A stretch of DNA of 16,634 bases, taken from positions 1 to 16,634 of the forward strand of contig JANNXI010000186.1 of NCBI GenBank assembly GCA_031409495.1, given 5' to 3'. The position numbers were made by a program, and so were the translations under genes. Within the stretch, counting starts at the first letter, position 1. The number at the start of each line of letters is the position of its first letter. The notes under the pieces were generated by a model. That model made no database searches and was not told the DNA's origin. It saw only the letters and a list, made by a program, of their open reading frames with translations. Origin of the DNA: JANMDR01 sp031409495. Lineage in GTDB: Bacteria > Pseudomonadota > Gammaproteobacteria > Burkholderiales > Usitatibacteraceae. Of this stretch, positions 1-6,506 are shown one piece after another.

Positions 1-117
1 GTTGAAGAGGGTCTGGCGCGATATGAAGCTAAAATACTGGAAAACAAACACCGCGCACTCCAAAGCCTCGCCAAACAACTCGGGCAGACATTGGTGCCTA
101 TAAGAGAAAACCCTTGA
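1..117 (+). CDS. C-terminal tail of an unidentified protein, possibly a transposase
   Basis: The first reading frame is open from the window edge to a TGA at 115-117, giving 38 residues rich in Lys, Arg, Gln and Leu, ending LGQTLVPIRENP. The amphipathic helix followed by LG-x-x-LVP reminds me of the C-terminal tails of several transposase families, but 38 residues are too few to name one. The idea gains some weight from context: the neighbouring ice-binding gene is broken off about 60 bp downstream of this stop, as expected if an insertion sequence once landed in it. No terminal inverted repeat was identified. It could instead be the end of an ordinary gene. Confidence 0.4.
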   Translation, partial: VEEGLARYEAKILENKHRALQSLAKQLGQTLVPIRENP

Positions 118-166
118 AAACCACTATGTTCATGGAAAGGCCATATCCAGCTATATCTGCCGCGCC

Positions 167-695
167 TTAAGTTATACCTTTGCGTGAATCTGCCAGCCGG
201 GAAGTCGCTCCCGTGGTGACCGCCCCACCTGTTGACCTGAAGATGTAAACGCCGTTGCCATTGAGGGTCACTACCCCGCTTGCGGTTATATCTATCGCAC
301 CAGCGCGAATATAGCAGCCGGGAGGGATAGTTCCGGCCGGATTGGCCCCGATTACGACCGCTTCCAAGAGTCCTGCGGGGAGTGGCGTGCACGCTTCACC
401 ATTCAGAATTGCTAGGGCAGCGGTTTGATCCGTCCCAACCGCAGCAGGACAGGGCCCTGTCATACCGGTAACCGTGGCTAGAAACGCGGGCGCCTGTCGT
501 GAAACAGACATTTCCATTGATAGTCGTTCCTGCCGCGGTGTTGGTAAAGGTGCTGGAAACAATACCGAACGGAGCCCCTGACCCAAGGCTGGGCGCAACC
601 TGTGCGTTGACGTCGAAAGAAATCGACATCATCGCGACAAGCGCAAGGCCCGCCTTGCACACAATCGTAGGGACGCGCTTGGCATGTTCATTCAT
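167..695 (-). pseudogene. DUF3494 ice-binding-like secreted protein, frameshifted and C-terminally truncated
   Basis: The gene starts at ATG 695 (MNEHAKR) behind a GAGG ribosome binding site. It encodes a signal peptide ending near VNA|QVAPSLGSG, then the typical DUF3494 opening (SLGSGAPFGIVSSTFTNT, then TTINGNVCFTTG). Around 474-500 the reading frame is lost. The family sequence resumes in another minus-strand frame (ATVTGMTGPCPAAVGTDQ, then IPPGCY, ITASGVVTLNGNGVYIFR, TTGATSR). The shift corresponds to one extra base or two lost bases. The frame then stops at 167, just after the TTGA-x-SR motif, where family members normally continue for roughly 80 more residues of beta-solenoid. Both lesions indicate a dead gene. 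In intact relatives the domain is exported and binds ice or acts as a surface adhesin. The neighbour on the truncated side is a possible transposase tail. Confidence 0.8.
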
Positions 696-736
696 TTTTA
701 AATCCTCGGTTGTGTTGATTAAACTAAATAGTGGCG

Positions 737-771
737 GCTCTATAGGTTTGCAGTCGCCAAACCTCTGCCGT
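737..771 (-). promoter_or_regulatory. Nested hairpin in the 5' leader of the ice-binding remnant
   Basis: On the minus strand, AGGTTTG and CAAACCT (744-764 on the plus strand) form a perfect 7-bp stem around a 7-nt loop, GCGACTG. An outer CGGC/GCCG stem closes it through a small asymmetric internal loop. The element lies about 50-70 nt upstream of the start codon, so it would sit in the transcript leader. The GCAAACC string on its 3' arm recurs at 815-821 and 917-923 (minus strand). The type of element is unknown. A regulatory RNA is an inference; the fold is seen directly. Confidence 0.4.
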
Positions 772-925
772 CGTGCTGACTGTTCCGGAGCGAACATGAT
801 TTACGTTTTCAATCGGTTTGCTTTGTGAAATCTTAAATTTAAATGATGCGGAACTCTGTATAGCGCAATCAGCCGCGATTCATTTGGTCACTTTCGGATC
901 GCTGAGCGGGGTTGTCGGTTTGCAA

Positions 926-1603
926 CTACCACAATTTTTTCAATAGCGCTTCGGCAGCGGGCTCAGACGATGCCGGATTCTGTCCAGTAATCAGAAAACC
1001 GTCGGTAATCGCATACGCTTGCCAATCGGCTACCTTAGAATAATTGCCGCCGTTTTTCTTGAGCATATCCTCAACCAAAAATGGCACCACCTCAGTTAGC
1101 CCTGCGGCTTCTTCTTCCGTGTTGGTAAAACCCGTAACCGATTTTCCGCTGACAATCGATTTGCCATCGGCTGATTTCACATGCCGCAGCACGCCGGGCG
1201 CGTGGCAAACTAGGGCAACTAGCTTACTCGCAGCAATCATCGCTTCAATGAGTGCAATCGAATCCGCGTCCTCGGCTAAATCCCAAAGTGGCCCGTGTCC
1301 GCCGGGGTAGAAGACAGCATCAAAATTTGCAGCCGAAACCTCGCCTAACTTGAGCGTGCTGGCAAGTGCTGCCGTCGCTACGCTATCAGCTTTAAAACGC
1401 GCCGTAGCTGCCGTTTGGGCGGCTGGTTCATCGCTTCTTGGATCAAGCGGAGGTTGCCCCCCCACGGGCGACGCCAACGTGATTTCAGCGCCTGCGTCTT
1501 TAAAAACATAATAGGGTGCTGCAAATTCTTCCAGCCAAAAACCGGTTTTTTTGCCGGTATCACCTAACTTGTCGTGCGAGGTCAAAACCATTAATATTTT
1601 CAT
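926..1603 (-). CDS. DJ-1/PfpI superfamily protein (type 1 glutamine amidotransferase-like, Hsp31-type)
   Basis: This is a cytoplasmic single-domain protein of 225 residues. The nucleophile elbow ALVCHAPGV carries the Cys-His pair (Cys133, His134 from the chosen start). The acidic partner lies in GFWLEEFAAPYYVF near residues 21-34, and YPGGHGPLWD is the family's Gly-rich loop. Known relatives are glyoxalase III-like, chaperone or proposed deglycase enzymes acting on methylglyoxal; which activity applies here cannot be read from sequence. Two ATGs lie 6 nt apart. The AGGA ribosome binding site directly abuts the first (1609) but is 6 nt from the second, so 1603 is preferred. It follows the CurA-like gene after 33 bp, so co-transcription is likely and both products could handle reactive carbonyls. 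Confidence 0.88.
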   Translation of the reverse strand: MKILMVLTSHDKLGDTGKKTGFWLEEFAAPYYVFKDAGAEITLASPVGGQPPLDPRSDEPAAQTAATARFKADSVATAALASTLKLGEVSAANFDAVFYPGGHGPLWDLAEDADSIALIEAMIAASKLVALVCHAPGVLRHVKSADGKSIVSGKSVTGFTNTEEEAAGLTEVVPFLVEDMLKKNGGNYSKVADWQAYAITDGFLITGQNPASSEPAAEALLKKLW

Positions 1604-1636
1604 GTACATTCCTTTTGGTGCGACCGATAAAGTCGG

Positions 1637-2671
1637 TTACTCTTCAGGCATACGAATGATTAGCTTGCCGAAATTTTTGCCTTCAAGTAGACCAATGAAC
1701 GCTTCCGGCGCATTCTCAAGTCCATCGACAATATCTTCGCGATACTTAATTCGACCATCTCGCACCCACATGCTCATCTGCGTAAAAAACTCGCCGAAGC
1801 GCGGTCCGTAGTCAGCCGAGATTATGAAGCCCCGCACCGTGATGCGCTTAGTCAACAATATGCGCATCAATTTACCCATTTGGTCAGGGCGCTCCAACGG
1901 CACGTGCTGGTTGTAGCTAGCGATTAGTCCACATAGCGGCACCCGAGCACCTTCGTTAAGTAATGGCAAAACTGCATCAAATACTGCACCACCGACATTT
2001 TCAAAATAGACATCAATACCGCGCATACAGGCTACCGCCAATTGATGCGAAAAATCAGGCTGGTTATGGTCAATGCAGGCGTCAAAGCCCAGCTCATTGA
2101 CCACGTAATGACACTTCTCAGCTCCGCCTGCAATACCTACTACGCGGCACCCGGTCAATTTTGCGATCTGACCCACGACCGAGCCCACGGCACCACTCGC
2201 GGCAGCGACAACGACCGTATCGGATGGATTTGGCCGACCAATGTCTAGCAATCCCATATATGCTGTAAACCTTGGCATGCCAAGGACGCCTAGGGTGAGC
2301 GATGGTCGCGCCATGGTCGCGTCAAGTTTAGTAAGGCCAGCAACATCGGTCACCGCATACTCCTGCCAACCGCTATACCCGAGTACCAAGTCGCCCGCCT
2401 TAAATTGCGCATGTTGAGATGCGACAACGCGAGAAACAGTAGCCCCACCAATGACATCATCAATTGCTGAAGCTGCAGCGTATGAAGGGGCATCACTCAT
2501 ACGGCCGCGCATGTACGGGTCTAGCGAAAGATAAATGGTTTTCAGCAACACTTGTTGAGAGCAAAGTTCAGGAACCACGCGTTCCTCGGTGCGAAAGTCT
2601 TGGGCGACTGGCGCGCCAACCGGACGCGCGCTCAAAACAATTCGATGATTTAGAATCTGATTCTGCAACAT
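1637..2671 (-). CDS. curA: CurA-like NADP-dependent enone/aldehyde reductase (MDR superfamily)
   Basis: The product has 344 residues, the usual length for E. coli CurA (YncB) and the leukotriene B4 12-hydroxydehydrogenase group. Family hallmarks are easy to follow: SLDPYMRGRMSD at 49-60, GYSGWQEY at 98-105, LGMPRFTAYMGLLDIG at 130-145, the nucleotide-binding loop AASGAVG at 157-163, then GGAEKC, YFENVGG and ENAPEAFIGLLEGKNFGK near the C-terminus. No structural-zinc cysteine cluster is seen, as expected for zinc-independent MDR reductases. The likely reaction is NADPH-dependent reduction of the C=C bond of alpha,beta-unsaturated carbonyls; the natural substrate is unknown. The start at 2671 has a strong GGAGG 8-9 nt upstream. 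It is the first gene of a probable two-gene unit with the DJ-1-like gene. Confidence 0.9.
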   Translation of the reverse strand: MLQNQILNHRIVLSARPVGAPVAQDFRTEERVVPELCSQQVLLKTIYLSLDPYMRGRMSDAPSYAAASAIDDVIGGATVSRVVASQHAQFKAGDLVLGYSGWQEYAVTDVAGLTKLDATMARPSLTLGVLGMPRFTAYMGLLDIGRPNPSDTVVVAAASGAVGSVVGQIAKLTGCRVVGIAGGAEKCHYVVNELGFDACIDHNQPDFSHQLAVACMRGIDVYFENVGGAVFDAVLPLLNEGARVPLCGLIASYNQHVPLERPDQMGKLMRILLTKRITVRGFIISADYGPRFGEFFTQMSMWVRDGRIKYREDIVDGLENAPEAFIGLLEGKNFGKLIIRMPEE

Positions 2672-2737
2672 AGCGTTTCCTCCAAGGCTGATATTTAGGA
2701 AATTAGGGGCTAAGTACTAGCGCTAGCGAGCTTAATG

Positions 2738-2786
2738 TGAAAAATACCCTGAAGACGCCCTATTTTAGGACTTCTCCAAGGTATCA
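2738..2786 (-). terminator. Rho-independent terminator after the crystallin-like gene
   Basis: Read on the minus strand, downstream of the stop at 2838, ATACC pairs with GGTAT and AGAAG pairs with CTTCT around an AGGGC/TCCTA-type inner part, and a run of T follows directly (A-run at 2740-2744 on the plus strand). The stem has internal bulges. The element lies 50-100 nt after the stop codon. Its plus-strand sequence 2742-2760 matches the terminator at 9393-9411 in 16 of 19 positions. Confidence 0.6.
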
Positions 2787-2837
2787 GTCACAAGAATAAT
2801 CTAGGCTTATTCAGGTCTTATTGTTGCGCAATCCGCT

Positions 2838-3671
2838 TTATGACCGTGGCTCACCACGTCCATTTACCGTAACTGTCGATCCTGGAGGCGATACGGTTTG
2901 CATTGAATATTGCCGACCACGGAAGTTGTATGTAACGTCCCAATATTCAGTTCTACCGCTGGTTTGCCCAGTTTCGCAGCGACGCACATCGCGGTTATAA
3001 GTTTGCCGACCGTTGTCGTCTCGGCCAAGATTGTTTCCCAAGACGCCGCCGGCAATGGCTCCGCCAACTGTCGCTGCATCTTTACCGCGTCCACCGCCAA
3101 CTTGATGGCCCAGCACGCCGCCCAAAAGAGCCCCAACAACGGCGCCCGCCACATTGTTATCGCTTTGACTATTACTTACCTGCTCGCGCTCAACCCAGCA
3201 ACGGCGCTCCGGTGTGGCTAATACCGCTCGCACTGAAACAACATCCGCGTTATAAAGTCGCTCGTTATTGCGACGGCGATTGTCATAAAGGTAAGAACCG
3301 CTGGATGAATAAGGTGCGTAGCGATCATCATCGTAACGGGTATTTCCGCTCACGATGCGCGCTGACGAAATTGTGTCATTCATATTCATGGTGTTCAGTG
3401 ACCGATAGCGACCTGGGCGCAGCACAATGCACGTGCCGCCAAAATTAGCGTGCTCGCATACTTCCCAATTATTGTTCAACACAACAACGGAGGAGGCACT
3501 GTCGTTGAAGTTTATCCGATCGAAATTATTAACCTGCCTTTGTGCTGTGAATGTCTGCCCTTGGTAATTGTTGTGTTCGTAAAACATAATTTGTGCGCTA
3601 GCTTGCGAACCGATTACAGACGCTGTAATGGCTGCTGCAGTTGCAAAGCAAAGTTTTAGTTTCTTATTCAT
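2838..3671 (-). CDS. Secreted beta/gamma-crystallin domain protein with glycine-zipper C-terminal region
   Basis: The product has 277 residues. A signal peptide runs from MNKKLKLCF to SQASA at 26. Residues about 27-107 form two crystallin Greek-key halves (FYEHNNYQGQTF and WEVCEHANFGGTC), each with an N/D-N/D-x-x-S/T-S calcium motif (NDSASS 56-61, NDTISS 98-103). A polar Arg/Asn/Tyr-rich linker follows. Residues about 174-216 form a glycine zipper (GALLGGVLG, GGAIAGGVLGNNLG) like the 17-kDa-antigen/2TM outer-membrane domain. A short tail contains WDVTYNFRGRQY. The expected location is the periplasm or outer membrane, and calcium binding is inferred from the motifs. A longer start at 3698 exists, but AAGGAG lies 6 nt before the ATG at 3671. 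It is divergent from the copper-storage gene and is followed by a terminator. Confidence 0.88.
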   Translation of the reverse strand: MNKKLKLCFATAAAITASVIGSQASAQIMFYEHNNYQGQTFTAQRQVNNFDRINFNDSASSVVVLNNNWEVCEHANFGGTCIVLRPGRYRSLNTMNMNDTISSARIVSGNTRYDDDRYAPYSSSGSYLYDNRRRNNERLYNADVVSVRAVLATPERRCWVEREQVSNSQSDNNVAGAVVGALLGGVLGHQVGGGRGKDAATVGGAIAGGVLGNNLGRDDNGRQTYNRDVRRCETGQTSGRTEYWDVTYNFRGRQYSMQTVSPPGSTVTVNGRGEPRS

Positions 3672-3786
3672 GAAGTACTCCTTAGGTGAGTGGCGCATTC
3701 TAAATTGAACGCGTTTTTTTATGCCCTGTCGTCCTTTTGACTTAGTCGCGCATTGATTTCGCGTTAAGCAAACAAGCCAAGGTTAG

Positions 3787-3904
3787 GGTATCTGCGAGTT
3801 CGCATCGGTGCGCTAGCACACAGATACCAAAAAAATGCGCATGTGGGCAACCGTACAGACGAAGTGTCGTCAGCTTCGTCATGATGGGTATACCGAATTT
3901 TCGG
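3787..3904. promoter_or_regulatory. Dyad-rich divergent promoter region of the copper-storage and crystallin-like genes
   Basis: The 251-bp gap between the divergent genes holds four dyads. GGTATCTG at 3787-3794 pairs with CAGATACC at 3821-3828, enclosing a CGCA/TGCG stem with a TCGG tetraloop. GACGAAG at 3858-3864 pairs with CTTCGTC at 3874-3880. GGTATACC at 3887-3894 is a perfect palindrome. CCGAA/TTCGG occurs at 3893-3904. No T-run follows, so these do not look like terminators. They are candidate operators or a structured leader for the plus-strand gene. No regulator can be named. Confidence 0.4.
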
Positions 3905-3922
3905 CATTTCTTGGAGAACACC

Positions 3923-4252
3923 ATGTTGAATAAATATGAAGCCGAATGCATCGCAGCGTGCAATGAATGCGCTGCCGCCTGCTTGCAATGTGCAAGTGCC
4001 TGCTTAAAGGAAGGGGATGCTGGAAAGATGACTGTCTGCATCGCTGCTGATATTGCTTGCGCGGACATGTGCCAAATAACAGCGGCAGCTATTGCGCGCG
4101 GCGATGTACACCGTCAGGCGCTCTGCAGCCTATGTGCAGATGTGTGTCAGACCTGCGCTACCCAATGCGGCAAGCATACGGAAGAGCACTGCCAGCAATG
4201 CGCTGATGCCTGCAAAAAATGCGTAGCGGCATGCCGTGCGCTAGCAAGCTAG
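3923..4252 (+). CDS. Four-helix-bundle copper-storage protein (Csp3-like, DUF326)
   Basis: The product is a small protein of 109 residues with 19 cysteines, arranged mostly as C-x3-C and C-x2-C along predicted helices (for example CIAACNECAAACLQCASAC near the N-terminus and CQQCADACKKCVAAC near the C-terminus). This pattern is characteristic of Csp proteins, whose bundle core is lined with Cys and stores many Cu(I) ions. There is no signal peptide, which points to the cytosolic Csp3 type rather than exported Csp1. An upstream in-frame ATG at 3881 exists, but GGAG followed by 6 nt sets the start at 3923. The upstream region is unusually rich in inverted repeats. Copper binding is established for the family; the metal used here is inferred. 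Confidence 0.9.
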   Translation: MLNKYEAECIAACNECAAACLQCASACLKEGDAGKMTVCIAADIACADMCQITAAAIARGDVHRQALCSLCADVCQTCATQCGKHTEEHCQQCADACKKCVAACRALAS

Positions 4253-4260
4253 CACTTTAA

Positions 4261-4311
4261 AACCAAGGGGTAACTGGCACCTTACAAAACGCCACTAAAA
4301 TTTCCTTGGTT
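4261..4311. repeat. Inverted repeat downstream of the copper-storage gene
   Basis: AACCAAGG at 4261-4268 and CCTTGGTT at 4304-4311 are perfect 8-bp arms, and a TGGC/GCCA pair is nested within the 35-nt interval. The repeat starts 9 nt after the stop codon. There is no clean T-run, so it may be a weak terminator, an mRNA 3' stabiliser or a protein site for the next gene. Confidence 0.35.
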
Positions 4312-4395
4312 CGTCAGCGCACAGACCAGCCGCCCAAGGCGCCGTATATTTAGCGCAAGGTTTTAACCACCCGTTAAAAATTAAGAGAGCAAATC

Positions 4396-5403
4396 ATGGT
4401 TCGCATGGAATATGCAGTATCACTTCAGTACGACGTTCAAAGCCGTAGTGACTTTGTTTTTAACATTTGTGCGGCGCGTACCCAATCACAAAGTGTGCTG
4501 AATGAAAAATTCTCAGTCGATGGTTCAGTGTCTTCGTCTACCTACACTGATATGCACACAGCAAATCGATATAATCGTGTCGCCTGTGAAAGCGGATTGT
4601 TGACAGTGCGCTATCGCGGCATCGTCGAAATTAACCATGTCGTAGAAAATACGCTTCTGCTGCAGGAGCGTGAAATTAGACGCCTACCGTCTGAAGTGTT
4701 GCCCTATATATTGCCAAGTCGCTTTTGCCCATCAGACAAAATGCGCCATGTAGCAGTCGCCATGTTCGGCAATTTGGCACCTAACTATGAACGGGTTGCA
4801 GCCATCTGTAGATGGGTTAATCAGCACGTGCGGTTCAAGTCTGGTGCGTCAAACGCCACCACGTGCGCGCTGGAAACTTTCAACACCCGCACCGGTGTAT
4901 GCCGCGATTTTTCACACTTAATGATCACCATGTGCCGTGCGCTCAACATTCCTGCGCGCTATGTAACGGGGGTAGATTACGGTTCAGACCCGTCATTAGG
5001 GCCTACCGACTTTCATGCCTATGTGGAAGTATTTATTGGGCAACGTTGGTATCTATTTGATGCGACAGGCTTAACACCGGTAATGGGCTTGATTCGCATC
5101 GGTACTGGCCATGATGCAGCTGATGCTTCGTTTGCAACCATGTTCGGCACTATGCAGTGCCTGCGCCCAGAAGTTGAAATTCATTTAATTGCATCTGCCA
5201 GCGCGCAACTACACCCAAAAGACAATATGCAACAGGCTATTTCTACTGCAGGCGATAGCCTCTATTTTCAAGTCGCACCGGTATTACGCCGATTGCAAAC
5301 CGTCCAGTCCACACCTTACATCGAAGCTGCGTTGCCAGTGACGCAACCTTGGTTTAGCCGACCTGGCTTGAAGCGATTTCAGACTGCTGCTGTTGCCGTT
5401 TAG
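4396..5403 (+). CDS. Transglutaminase-like cysteine-protease-fold protein
   Basis: The product is a soluble protein of 335 residues. The N-terminal third (about 1-110) is a beta-rich region like the bacterial transglutaminase N-domain. The core (about 120-230) has a complete catalytic triad: Cys169 in TGVCRDFSHL, His207 in DFHAYVEVF and Asp222 in LFDATG. Most bacterial members of this group are thought to act as peptidases or amidases rather than protein cross-linkers; the substrate is unknown. No signal peptide or membrane segment is seen, so it is probably cytoplasmic. The start at 4396 follows AAGAGAG by about 6 nt; an ATG three codons later is possible. In many proteobacteria such genes stand beside alpha-E or ATP-grasp partners. 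Those are absent here, and the neighbours are stress-type genes. Confidence 0.85.
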   Translation: MVRMEYAVSLQYDVQSRSDFVFNICAARTQSQSVLNEKFSVDGSVSSSTYTDMHTANRYNRVACESGLLTVRYRGIVEINHVVENTLLLQEREIRRLPSEVLPYILPSRFCPSDKMRHVAVAMFGNLAPNYERVAAICRWVNQHVRFKSGASNATTCALETFNTRTGVCRDFSHLMITMCRALNIPARYVTGVDYGSDPSLGPTDFHAYVEVFIGQRWYLFDATGLTPVMGLIRIGTGHDAADASFATMFGTMQCLRPEVEIHLIASASAQLHPKDNMQQAISTAGDSLYFQVAPVLRRLQTVQSTPYIEAALPVTQPWFSRPGLKRFQTAAVAV

Positions 5404-5476
5404 CCCTGTCGGTCAATCCAGAAACAGCGTCATAACACCGTACAACTAGTTCAATATTTAAGAGTGAGAATCCAAA

Positions 5477-5983
5477 ATGAAAATCGAAACGCAAGCCACG
5501 GCTGAGCTATTTCAACTAAGCAGCTTAATCGAAAATATGTCGGTTGCCATGCTCACCACGATGGATTCGCGGGGTGAGTTGACCAGTCGCCCGATGGCAC
5601 CGTTAGAAATGGATAGTAGCGGCGCTATTTGGTTTTTCACCGATGTGCGTTCGGCAAAAGTAGATCAGCTACACGCTGTAAACCTGAGCTTTAGTGACTC
5701 AGCGCGTGCATCCTATATCTCCATTTCAGGGCACGGTGAAATTTCTCACGACAAGGCGCGCATCGCGCATCTGTGGACACCAGCCGCAATACCGTGGTTT
5801 CAGCATGGTCCAGAATCGACCAACTTAACAATCTTAAAATTTGTTCCGCATAAGGCGGAATATTGGGATACACCGCATAGCAAAATGGTTCGCATCTTTG
5901 CCATGGCCGCTTCAGTAATAGCGGGAAAGCCAATAGGTATGGGCGTTCACGAGGTACTTACTGATCTATCTGCCACGCCATGA
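5477..5983 (+). CDS. Pyridoxamine 5'-phosphate oxidase-like (PPOX fold) general stress protein
   Basis: The product has 168 residues and matches the general-stress-protein-26 group of the PNPOx split-barrel superfamily. Visible landmarks are the first strands SVAMLTTMDSRGELTSRPM (22-40), the hydrophobic block GAIWFFTDVRSAKVDQL (49-65), VNLSFSD (68-74), YISISGHGEIS (80-90) and, near the end, LKFVPHKAEYWD (120-131). Relatives bind FMN, FAD or F420 and may reduce small molecules; the cofactor and substrate cannot be assigned here. It is unlikely to be true PdxH, because the pyridoxal-phosphate-binding C-terminal region is missing. It lies 73 bp after the transglutaminase-like gene. The start follows GAGTGAGAATCCAAA, which contains a modest ribosome binding site. 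Confidence 0.85.
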   Translation: MKIETQATAELFQLSSLIENMSVAMLTTMDSRGELTSRPMAPLEMDSSGAIWFFTDVRSAKVDQLHAVNLSFSDSARASYISISGHGEISHDKARIAHLWTPAAIPWFQHGPESTNLTILKFVPHKAEYWDTPHSKMVRIFAMAASVIAGKPIGMGVHEVLTDLSATP

Positions 5984-6039
5984 CGTGGTTAGTAGGGTAA
6001 GCCGGTACACACCTCTGCATCAATTTAGAAAGTATAGCG

Positions 6040-6357
6040 ATGAAGCACATCATTCTCTACGGGCTGTCGATCACGATATCTTGGGCGGCAGCTACATTTT
6101 TGTTTGCTACCTTCAATGCCTCTGAGCAGGGCTTTTCTGCACTGGCTCAGCAATTTAGAAAAACTGCGGTAACAGCAGAAGCGCGCAATGGCAAAATCGT
6201 GCCGGATCCCGCTTTAGACATGCCCGCATTTGCGGCAGACGATGAGGATCTACCAGATGAAATACCGGTAACGATTATGCACATTCCATCGCCTCAGCCA
6301 AGGGCTAAGCCACCGAAAACAGGCAAAGACGCACCGCCGCCGCCGATGGAAATTTAA
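6040..6357 (+). CDS. Hypothetical proline-rich membrane-anchored or secreted protein
   Basis: I do not recognise this 105-residue protein. It opens with a short positive stretch and a hydrophobic segment (about 4-26, ILYGLSITISWAAATFLFATF) that could be an uncleaved anchor or a signal peptide. A polar region follows, then an acidic patch DDEDLPDE near 68-75 and a Pro/Lys-rich tail ending PPPPMEI. The ribosome binding site (GAAAG) is weak. The coding potential rests mainly on the membrane-segment-plus-linker design and on its position between two recognisable stress genes on the same strand. The tail may reach into the periplasm if the N-terminus is an anchor. It could be a lineage-specific accessory protein or, less likely, not expressed. 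Confidence 0.55.
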   Translation: MKHIILYGLSITISWAAATFLFATFNASEQGFSALAQQFRKTAVTAEARNGKIVPDPALDMPAFAADDEDLPDEIPVTIMHIPSPQPRAKPPKTGKDAPPPPMEI

Positions 6358-6506
6358 CATGAATTTATGTATCCAAAGGCGCACGTAAGGCCGGTACTTA
6401 ATGTCGTCGCCACAATGTTTATAGGCATATTTTTTAGCGCGCACTTTCAAAGCAATCTCAACGGTGAGCGATTTAGCGTACTTATGTTTTGACAATGGAG
6501 AAAATC

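Noticed and set aside
499..828. Plus-strand 109-codon open frame opposite the ice-binding remnant
   Set aside because: It is antisense to recognisable DUF3494 coding sequence, has no clear ribosome binding site and its product looks like no known protein.
6367..6492. 41-codon frame with a hydrophobic stretch (VVATMFIGIFF) just before the universal stress gene
   Set aside because: No Shine-Dalgarno sequence precedes it, and I see no family likeness. It could be a small membrane peptide but cannot be supported from sequence alone.
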